Shown here one piece after another: positions 1-5,343 of a stretch of 8,248 bases of DNA. The notes below the pieces were generated by a model. It made no database searches. It was not told the DNA's origin and was given only the letters and a program-made list of their open reading frames with translations. The translations under genes were made by a program, and so were the position numbers. The stretch lies in the NCBI GenBank assembly GCA_016219235.1, contig JACRBO010000483.1, positions 1-8,248 on the forward strand. The letters run 5' to 3'. The number at the start of each line of letters is the position of its first letter. Position 1 is the stretch's first letter. The DNA comes from Chloroflexota bacterium. Its GTDB lineage: Bacteria; Chloroflexota; Anaerolineae; Fen-1058.

Positions 1-219
1 CAGGCGAATCGCCAGCGCTTCGCGGCGGCCCAGCGCCACGCGCGTATGAATGACGCTCACAATCAGCGGCCCGCGCCCGGAATTGCGCACCATCGACACG
101 CGGCTGCCCGGCACAAAGCCCAGCGCCGCCAGCCGTCCCACGATCGAGCCGCCGCCCGACAACGTCAAGATTTCAGCATCGCTGCCCGCTGGCAATTCAT
201 CCAATCCAATTCCCGGCAT
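1..219 (-). CDS. feoA: FeoA family protein, partial (C-terminus beyond the window edge)
   Basis: FeoA is a small cytoplasmic SH3-like protein that supports the FeoB ferrous iron permease. Translation from the ATG at 217-219 gives 73 residues with no stop before the window edge. The protein begins MPGIGLDELPAG and contains the FeoA hallmarks RLAALGFVPGSRV (an LGF-x-PG turn), a GPLIV strand, and a closing VALGRREALAIRL segment (pattern ALG..EA..I). That is nearly the full length of a FeoA of 75-90 residues, although fusion to FeoB cannot be excluded. The start follows the fur stop by 31 bases and has an AAGGA Shine-Dalgarno sequence 8 bases upstream, so it is very likely co-transcribed with fur. 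The same fold occurs as the C-terminal domain of DtxR proteins. Its own ATG and ribosome binding site argue for stand-alone FeoA or FeoA-FeoB. A feoB gene would be expected beyond the left edge. Confidence 0.85.
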   Translation of the reverse strand, partial: MPGIGLDELPAGSDAEILTLSGGGSIVGRLAALGFVPGSRVSMVRNSGRGPLIVSVIHTRVALGRREALAIRL

Positions 220-227
220 GGTCTTTG

Positions 228-254
228 TCCTTGTCTACCTGTTTCCTTGTCTAC
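228..254 (-). repeat. 11-base direct repeat spanning the fur stop codon and the feoA ribosome binding site
   Basis: On the minus strand the word GTAGACAAGGA occurs twice, at 254-244 and 238-228, separated by AACAG (period 16 bases). The first copy contains the TAG stop of fur. The second supplies the AAGGA Shine-Dalgarno sequence 8 bases before the feoA ATG. A tandem duplication of the gene junction is the simplest explanation, and it leaves two possible Shine-Dalgarno sequences in front of feoA. Confidence 0.8.
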
Positions 255-691
255 TTGCTTTTACACTTCGCACACAGCCCCGTCAAACACAAACACGCCC
301 GCGCCACATCGACGCCATACTCAGTCTGCAACTGCCTGCGCAGCGACGCGACATGCGGCGAATCAAACTCGATCACCGCGCCGCACTGGCTGCACGTAAA
401 GTGATAGTGCTCCGTGTTCGGCGTCGGCTCGAAGACTTCGCGATGATTATCCTGATCGAAGTAACGGGATTTGATCAAACCGTGCGTTTTGAGGAAGGCC
501 AGCGTCCGATAGACCGTGGAGGCGTTCACGGCCCGATCGCGCCGTTGCGCCCGCGCGATGATGTCCTCGGCCGTCAGGTGCTCGTGGCTGCCCGCAATCA
601 CGTCCAGGATAGCGCGGCGCGCATTGGTCATGCGCCCCCCTTCTGAGGCGATGGCCTGTTCAGCCTGGACGACGAATTCGGTTTGAGTCAC
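251..691 (-). CDS. fur: Fur-family metalloregulator (ferric uptake regulator type)
   Basis: This is a 146-residue cytoplasmic DNA-binding repressor of the Fur superfamily. A winged helix (about residues 10-85) contains the NASTVYRTLAFLKTHGLI recognition region. The dimerisation domain follows, with HREVFE (83-88), HYHFTC (95-100), and structural zinc pairs C100/C103 and C140/C143. The GTG start at 689-691 was chosen because AAGG lies 5 bases upstream. A longer reading from a TTG at 716-718 would place coding sequence inside the palindromic operator. Aligned by eye to E. coli Fur, residues H38, E88, H95, H97 and E108 keep the regulatory metal site (H33, E81, H88, H90, E101). The other site (H87, D89, E108, H125) is replaced by E94, Y96, A115 and A132. 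Extra cysteines C133 and C135 precede the last CxxC. The gene leads the fur-feoA operon. Iron is the likely metal from context, but zinc, nickel or peroxide sensing is not excluded. Confidence 0.9.
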   Translation of the reverse strand: MTQTEFVVQAEQAIASEGGRMTNARRAILDVIAGSHEHLTAEDIIARAQRRDRAVNASTVYRTLAFLKTHGLIKSRYFDQDNHREVFEPTPNTEHYHFTCSQCGAVIEFDSPHVASLRRQLQTEYGVDVARACLCLTGLCAKCKSK

Positions 692-696
692 GGCGA

Positions 697-723
697 CCTT
701 ATTGCAAGTGAGTTGCAATAAGG
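697..723. promoter_or_regulatory. Perfect 27-base palindrome, candidate Fur-family operator over the fur ribosome binding site
   Basis: The arms CCTTATTGCAA (697-707) and TTGCAATAAGG (713-723) are perfect reverse complements around the 5-base spacer GTGAG. The core has the form TTGCAA-N5-TTGCAA. I recall this form for the Nur (nickel-responsive Fur-family) box of Streptomyces, and other Fur-family sites also use TTGCAA. On the minus strand the palindrome ends 5 bases before the fur GTG and contains its AAGG Shine-Dalgarno sequence. Binding would therefore block the start of transcription or translation of fur-feoA. It is an autoregulation site by inference. I could not assign convincing -10 and -35 elements upstream. 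TTGTCA (minus, 756-751) is a possible -35, but its distance to TTGTAT (729-724) is 21 bases. Confidence 0.75.
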
Positions 724-785
724 ATACAACGGGGTAAGTCAGTCAGACAGTGACAACCGTAATGAAAAAACATGACAGGTGGCAG

Positions 786-848
786 AGACCTCGGAGGTTT
801 TAGCGGGCCGGATGACGATCTACCGCTGTCTTAAAACCTCCGAGGTCT
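786..848. repeat. Long inverted repeat (17-bp perfect stem) in the fur / PucC-gene intergenic region
   Basis: The arm AGACCTCGGAGGTTTTA (786-802) is the exact reverse complement of 832-848, with a 29-base loop. Inside the loop GCGG (803-806) can pair with CCGC (823-826) as a short inner stem. It lies 10 bases beyond the stop of the PucC-family gene and upstream of the fur operator, in a gap of about 165 bases without coding sequence (692-858). No T-run follows the stem on either strand, so it is not a standard intrinsic terminator. It may still stabilise or end the PucC-gene transcript, or be a dispersed palindromic repeat. Its first eight bases, AGACCTCG, recur in the terminator at 2272-2306. 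Confidence 0.85.
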
Positions 849-858
849 TCTCGCAATT

Positions 859-2196
859 CTAATCCGCCGCCGCAAGCACGGTCGACAGGCCCACTGCCTG
901 ATGTTCGCGTGTAAACCCAATCACATCCAACTTCGCCAACAACCCGATGCATACTGCCAGCCCGATCGCTTCCAGCACGAAGACACTGGCATAGGCCACC
1001 GGCAGCGAGCCGCTCAGCGTCAGGCCCACATCACGAACCAGACCGCCCAGCCCGATGCCCAGCCCGCGCGACGCCAATTGCGTCATCGTCCACAGCCCCA
1101 GATACGAACCGGCCTGCTTTTCCGTCGTCATCGCCATGAGCAAACTCACGCCGCCCACGGTGTACACGCCAAAGCCCAGCCCAAAGACGATCAGCGCGGG
1201 CGTGATGAGCCACCGGGTTAGCGCGATCCCGGCCAGCGCCAGCCCGATCAAACCCACAATCATCACGCTCAGGCCAATCGTCGCCGACCGCGACTGCTCT
1301 TCCGGCTTGCGGCGGCGCGTGATGATCGACGTGACGATCATGGCGCCCAGCACGCCGGAGCCAAAATACGCGCTGAAGCGCGTGGTGGCTTCCACGTCCA
1401 TGCCAAACACATCGCCGCCGAACGGCTCCAGCACGGCGTCCTGCGCGAACGATGCAATCGCACCCAGCGCCAGAAAGTAGAAGAACTGTCGTGCGCGTCG
1501 ATCGGCCCACATGCTCTTCAGCATCGCGCGCAGTCGTGGCTGCTGCTCTGCCACGCGAACATCGCCCGCCGTCACCCGCCGCTCTTCACCCGCTACGGAC
1601 ACGATCCAGATGATCATGGCGACCAGTGTGGTACCGAAGACCAATCCCTGAAATTGGTCCGGTGAATATTCCGGCAGCAGCCGCCCAAACGCGATCGGCG
1701 ACAGCGCGAAGCCGAACAGCAAAATCATCTGCACGATGCTAATGGCGACGCCGCGTTTGGCCGCCGGGGTCCGATCGTGGATCAGCGCCAAAAACGGCCC
1801 GCCCGAAATGGCCGTGCCCGCCCCATACGCGATAAACAACCCGATGGCCGCCACCCAGCCGATCGGGTCGTTGAGATCGCCCGCCAGGCGCAGGGTGCTG
1901 ATCGGCAGCAGAATCAGCGCGATCAACATCAGCCCGCGCCCCAGCCAGATATAGGGCGTGCGGCGCAACCCACCGATGGGCGTGGTATCCGATCGGAACC
2001 CGATCCAGATCGAGATTGGCGCAAGCAGATAGCGCAGCGCCAACAAGAGCGAGACTGGCGTGGCGCTCGCGCCCAGATCGGTGATAAGGATGCGATTCCA
2101 GACCGAGGCCGTGAGGATGTCCACCATAGCCGACCCGAAGTTGAATGACCCGATCTTGAGCGTCCGTAGAAAACTAAAGCGCGGTGCTGACTCCAA
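859..2196 (-). CDS. PucC/LhaA-family (BCD family) major facilitator transporter
   Basis: This is a 445-residue integral membrane protein with about 12 hydrophobic segments. The N-terminus carries the PucC-family signature: LKIGSFNFGSAMVDILTASVWNR around residues 13-35, then GFRSDTTPIGG (66-76) and LRRTPYIWLGRG (77-88), a family version of the MFS loop 2-3 motif. A GVAISIVQ segment and a late GSYLGLWTMTQLASRGLG segment also fit. Family members assist assembly of bacteriochlorophyll light-harvesting complexes or handle tetrapyrroles, but many homologues occur without known function. No photosynthesis gene is seen nearby, so the substrate is unknown. The TTG start (2194-2196) is supported by GGAGG 7 bases upstream, and the next in-frame ATG is residue 24, inside the first conserved block. 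It is a single-gene transcription unit: its own promoter lies just upstream, and the inverted repeat at 786-848 lies just downstream. Adjacency to iron genes makes a link to haem or porphyrin possible, but this is speculation. Confidence 0.85.
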   Translation of the reverse strand: MESAPRFSFLRTLKIGSFNFGSAMVDILTASVWNRILITDLGASATPVSLLLALRYLLAPISIWIGFRSDTTPIGGLRRTPYIWLGRGLMLIALILLPISTLRLAGDLNDPIGWVAAIGLFIAYGAGTAISGGPFLALIHDRTPAAKRGVAISIVQMILLFGFALSPIAFGRLLPEYSPDQFQGLVFGTTLVAMIIWIVSVAGEERRVTAGDVRVAEQQPRLRAMLKSMWADRRARQFFYFLALGAIASFAQDAVLEPFGGDVFGMDVEATTRFSAYFGSGVLGAMIVTSIITRRRKPEEQSRSATIGLSVMIVGLIGLALAGIALTRWLITPALIVFGLGFGVYTVGGVSLLMAMTTEKQAGSYLGLWTMTQLASRGLGIGLGGLVRDVGLTLSGSLPVAYASVFVLEAIGLAVCIGLLAKLDVIGFTREHQAVGLSTVLAAAD

Positions 2197-2208
2197 GGCA
2201 AATCCTCC

Positions 2209-2245
2209 AAAATCTAAGTTAATTCATCCAATACGTGTAGATTTT
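2209..2245. repeat. 8-bp inverted repeat between the -10 element and ribosome binding site of the PucC-family gene
   Basis: AAAATCTA (2209-2216) and TAGATTTT (2238-2245) are perfect reverse complements separated by 21 bases. One arm overlaps the -10 hexamer (2241-2246), and the other abuts the GGAGG Shine-Dalgarno sequence (2204-2208). It may be an operator. Alternatively, if transcription starts upstream of 2238, it is a stem next to the ribosome binding site. The arms are AT-rich and short enough to be chance. Confidence 0.4.
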
Positions 2246-2268
2246 ATCAGATTAGCCCGGACGGTCAA
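2241..2268 (-). promoter_or_regulatory. Sigma70-like promoter of the PucC-family transporter gene
   Basis: On the minus strand TTGACC (2268-2263) is separated by 16 bases from TAAAAT (2246-2241), with five of six consensus matches in each hexamer. Transcription should begin around 2234, leaving an untranslated leader of roughly 40 bases before the TTG start. The promoter begins 3 bases after the T-run of the preceding terminator, so the two transcription units are packed tightly. Confidence 0.7.
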
Positions 2269-2271
2269 GGC

Positions 2272-2306
2272 AAAAAGACCTCGCAGCCATTAAAGCCTAC
2301 GAGGTC
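2272..2306 (-). terminator. Intrinsic terminator after the nitroreductase gene, end of the iron operon
   Basis: On the minus strand GACCTCG (2306-2300) pairs with CGAGGTC (2283-2277) around a 16-base loop and is followed by TTTTT (2276-2272). The stem begins 4 bases after the nitroreductase TAA. This is a standard rho-independent layout and marks the 3' end of the transcription unit that includes the nitroreductase and probably the three upstream iron genes. Confidence 0.85.
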
Positions 2307-2310
2307 AGGC

Positions 2311-2868
2311 TTAGTCAAGCCAGAGGGTGCGATCTTCAAACGAGGGGCGTTGTGGCGGTGATGGCAGCATTTCAGGATAGCCCACGTACACAAAGCCAAT
2401 CACGTTCTGGTCGGGCGCAAAGCCGAGAAACGACTTAATCGCCGGATCACTCGCCGCCGGGCCGGTGCGCCAGAACGCGCCCAACCCCAACGCATGCGCG
2501 GCCAGCAGCAGATTCTGAACAGCCGCCGCAACTGCGGCGACGTTTTCGATCTCAAGCACTTTGGGAATGGCTGGTTTGTCCACAGCCACAGCAATCACCA
2601 CCGGGGCACGCAGCGGCTTCAGGCGTTCTTTCTGTAAGTCGTCGGCCGTCGCTTCTATTTTTCGAATCTGCAATGACCGGGCCATGGCTTCACCCAGTTT
2701 TTCGCGGGCCGCGCCTTGCAGCACGGCAAAGCGCCACGGTCGCACCTTGTGATGATTCGGGGCTTGCACGGCCGCGTTGAGCAACTGCTCGATCAATTCA
2801 CGCGGCACGGCCTCTGGCTTAACTTTGCTTACGGATTGGCGCTGATACATTGCTTCAAACACGTCCAC
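2311..2868 (-). CDS. Nitroreductase family protein, YdjA-like flavoprotein
   Basis: This is a 185-residue cytoplasmic FMN-dependent oxidoreductase. Length and layout match the short E. coli YdjA type: MDVFEAMYQRQSVSKV (FMN phosphate-binding RxS near residues 10-16), APNHHKVRPWRFAVLQG (36-52), a central helix ending LGLGAFWRTG (127-136), and GFVYVGYPE (158-166). The GTG start at 2866-2868 gives the family N-terminus and has GAGG 6 bases upstream. The next ATG, at residue 7, would remove part of the first helix. It lies 60 bases after the large FTR1 gene with no clear terminator or promoter between, and an intrinsic terminator follows its stop, so it is probably the last gene of the iron operon. 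The physiological substrate is unknown. A role in flavin or electron supply to iron reduction is possible from context, but nothing in the protein itself shows it. Confidence 0.85.
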   Translation of the reverse strand: MDVFEAMYQRQSVSKVKPEAVPRELIEQLLNAAVQAPNHHKVRPWRFAVLQGAAREKLGEAMARSLQIRKIEATADDLQKERLKPLRAPVVIAVAVDKPAIPKVLEIENVAAVAAAVQNLLLAAHALGLGAFWRTGPAASDPAIKSFLGFAPDQNVIGFVYVGYPEMLPSPPQRPSFEDRTLWLD

Positions 2869-2928
2869 TCGTCACCTCGCCATAAGCGCGATCCCTCTGG
2901 CAGACACTGGTCGGGCTGTGGCAAATCG

Positions 2929-5343
2929 TCAAATCTCTGCACCCTCGGTCTTCTTAACGGTTAATTCACTCCGCTCAACAGGCGCCGCATCGATCTGTGA
3001 TTTCACTCGCGGCTGGCGGCTGACCCGGTGGACGCTCCCCTCGGCCAACATGTAGCTACCGATCACGAACACGGCCGCGGCAAGTTGAAGCGCAATGCCT
3101 TCCCAGGTTGGGTACAACCCGAACCACGTCCCCAACCAGAAGGGCAAAGTCACGCCGTCGATAAGGTGAATGGGCAGCCAACCCACCACTTGCAGCACGT
3201 GCACCGTATTGCCCACCATCACCAGCAGGACACCACCGATCAGTATCCCGGTAAAGATCAACATTTTCTTGTAGGGCAGATTCACCTGCAATTTGAACGT
3301 GATCACGCCCACCACCGCAGTCGCCAGCAGCGCGATGGTCACACCCCCGAACACCGCCCCGGTGCCGCCTTCCAGCACCAACGCCTGCAAGAACAGGACG
3401 CTCTCAAAGCCCTCGCGATACACGCTGCTGAAGCCCAGCACCAGCAAGCCAAACCACAGGCTCGCCTCGCTGCTGATCAAGCGCTTCTTGCGCGCGTGGA
3501 AATTGGCGATCCAGCCGGTCCAATACACTTTGTGGAAGAACCAGTTGGTGATCAGCAACAACACCCCGACGGCGATCAGCGACACGACGGCCTCCAGCCG
3601 CTCGCCGTACCGCGCCAGGGCCAGCAGCACATTGTGGGCCAGCACCCAGGTCAGCAGCGTCGCAACGAAGGCGGCCAGCGCACCCAGCCACAGCGGCCGA
3701 CGATACTTGCGCTCTTCAGCGCGCTTCAGACTGCTCAACAGCGAGGCCAGGATGAGCACGGCTTCCAGCCCTTCACGAAACACGATGATGGCGGCATTGG
3801 TCGCCACCGCGCTCGGGGCATTCCTTTCACCCAACAGCGCTTGAGCTTCGGCCAACGCGGCATCGAGCGCGGCACGGCTAGCTTTGATGTCGCCGTACGC
3901 CGCCTGCTGCCCGATGAGGTAAGCCAGTCCCTTGTGCTCACCCTGCCCATTCCAGAACAATTCTTCGATATGCAGCTTGAGCTGCGGGGCAAAGACCATC
4001 AAACGCGCCTCCGGGCCGACTTCAAGCAAAGCGTAGGCCTCCAGCCGCGCCGACTCGGCCAGATCGTGTTGCCCGGCGCGCGCGGCCTTCTCCATCTGAT
4101 CGAGCATCGACGCGATCACGTCGAAGTCGCCAGCCACATTAGCGGTTTGCCAGTCGGCCGACATCAGGGACTTCAACAGGCCGCTCAACTCATCGGCGTG
4201 CGATTGGATCTCAGCCGCCCCGGCAACACTCGTCTGCTGCATGGCCGCCAACAGCCGGGCCTGCAAATCGGCTAACAACCGATCGGCTTGCGCGGTCTGC
4301 ACGGCATCGCGTTCGTCCAGCAGCGTGCGCAAATCGGCGAACGCAGCGGCCGCGCCGTCGCGAAACGTGATCGCCTCCTGAATCTCGAAATCGCGCGTGA
4401 CACGACCATCGCTCACGCCGCGCCCATATTCCACCGGCACCAGCGAGAGATACCGCAGCAACTGATTAGCGCGACGTGCCCGATCCTCAGCCGTGAGCGG
4501 CGCCGCACGGAATTGACGCAGCGTCGCTTGCACGGATTGCTGCGCCGGGGTAAGTGATGCAGAATCAGACAGAGCCGCCTCTTTCAAATCCGTGAAGGCT
4601 TGCCGGGCAGTGACTAACTCGGCTGCGCCACGTTGCCCGGCGTAAGCAGGTGCGAGAATGCCAAAGTAGCCTTCAGCCAACGCCGCCAGTTCGGCCCGCC
4701 GCATGGCATAGCCATTCGCGCCGGCTTCGGACAGATCGGCCAGTGCCTCGTTCAGGCGTGCCTGATAGGTGTCATAGAGATCGGCCCGAATTGCCAGCAT
4801 CGCCTCATCAACCGTGATCTGACCGGCGGCCAACGCCTCAAGCGCCAGGGTGGCGTCGGCGTTGGGGCGCGCGAAGCGCGTGGCGGTGCGAAATTCTCGC
4901 AGTGGCAGCCACTGCTGCGCAGTCGTCAGATCGTTGCGTTGGACTGCCTGTTCGACAACGGCATAACTACCCGACAGCAGCGATGTCCACACTTGCGCAC
5001 GCGCCGCCGCGAACAGGGCGGCATCACCAGGGATCAGAGCATGCCGGGCGGCCCGCAACCCCGATCGGATGGTCGCGTCCCCCTCGGGCTGAGCAGCGTG
5101 CAGCGTTGAGGCGAAATCACCAGCATAGGCCGCTGCGGCGCGATCGAGCGCGGCCTGCGCCGCAGTCTGATCGTTTTCGAGATAGAGCTGGGCTTGCATC
5201 AGCGCCGATCGGATGATCTCGCCGAGCTGGGCCGGAGATTGATCGGCGGCCCGAACGAGCGGCGTCTGAAGCATAAGCAAACCGACGATCAGCAGGCTGA
5301 TGAATAGTGGTCGTTTCAAGGCGATCCTCGACACAGGTCTCAT
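2929..5343 (-). CDS. FTR1-family iron permease with a large secreted N-terminal helical domain
   Basis: This is an 804-residue protein of two parts. A signal peptide (about residues 1-33, ending LVRAAD) is followed by a roughly 475-residue alanine-rich, mostly helical extracytoplasmic region (34-510). The permease domain (512-770) has about seven membrane segments and carries both iron-translocating motifs, REGLE (523-527) and REGFE (643-647). A charged cytoplasmic tail follows. Some FTR1 proteins carry an N-terminal extension with a haem c domain. This one has no cysteine at all, so it has no CxxCH and no haem c. Segment 431-463 (EAYALLEVGPEARL then IEELF) resembles the helical domain found before other bacterial FTR1 permeases, and 215-258 looks like a weaker second copy. 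The ATG overlaps the stop of the lipoprotein gene (ATGA), indicating translational coupling and a shared complex. It probably imports ferric iron delivered by the lipoprotein. A stand-alone permease of this family has about 280 residues. Confidence 0.9.
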   Translation of the reverse strand: MRPVSRIALKRPLFISLLIVGLLMLQTPLVRAADQSPAQLGEIIRSALMQAQLYLENDQTAAQAALDRAAAAYAGDFASTLHAAQPEGDATIRSGLRAARHALIPGDAALFAAARAQVWTSLLSGSYAVVEQAVQRNDLTTAQQWLPLREFRTATRFARPNADATLALEALAAGQITVDEAMLAIRADLYDTYQARLNEALADLSEAGANGYAMRRAELAALAEGYFGILAPAYAGQRGAAELVTARQAFTDLKEAALSDSASLTPAQQSVQATLRQFRAAPLTAEDRARRANQLLRYLSLVPVEYGRGVSDGRVTRDFEIQEAITFRDGAAAAFADLRTLLDERDAVQTAQADRLLADLQARLLAAMQQTSVAGAAEIQSHADELSGLLKSLMSADWQTANVAGDFDVIASMLDQMEKAARAGQHDLAESARLEAYALLEVGPEARLMVFAPQLKLHIEELFWNGQGEHKGLAYLIGQQAAYGDIKASRAALDAALAEAQALLGERNAPSAVATNAAIIVFREGLEAVLILASLLSSLKRAEERKYRRPLWLGALAAFVATLLTWVLAHNVLLALARYGERLEAVVSLIAVGVLLLITNWFFHKVYWTGWIANFHARKKRLISSEASLWFGLLVLGFSSVYREGFESVLFLQALVLEGGTGAVFGGVTIALLATAVVGVITFKLQVNLPYKKMLIFTGILIGGVLLVMVGNTVHVLQVVGWLPIHLIDGVTLPFWLGTWFGLYPTWEGIALQLAAAVFVIGSYMLAEGSVHRVSRQPRVKSQIDAAPVERSELTVKKTEGAEI

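Noticed and set aside
1..219. Partial gene as the C-terminal SH3 domain of a DtxR protein
   Set aside because: The domain starts with its own ATG and ribosome binding site right after fur, which fits FeoA or FeoA-FeoB.
50..646. Open frame of 198 codons on the plus strand opposite feoA and fur
   Set aside because: It is antisense to two genes with clear family motifs and proper ribosome binding sites. The translation shows no motif.
692..718. TTG start adding nine codons to the Fur protein
   Set aside because: It would start inside the palindrome and produce an N-terminal tail not typical of the family. The GTG at 689-691 has a well-spaced AAGG.
3028..4275. Long open frame of 415 codons on the plus strand opposite the large FTR1 gene
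   Set aside because: It has Gln/His/Arg-rich low-complexity composition typical of the antisense of a GC-rich gene, no recognisable domain, and lies wholly inside a well-supported gene.
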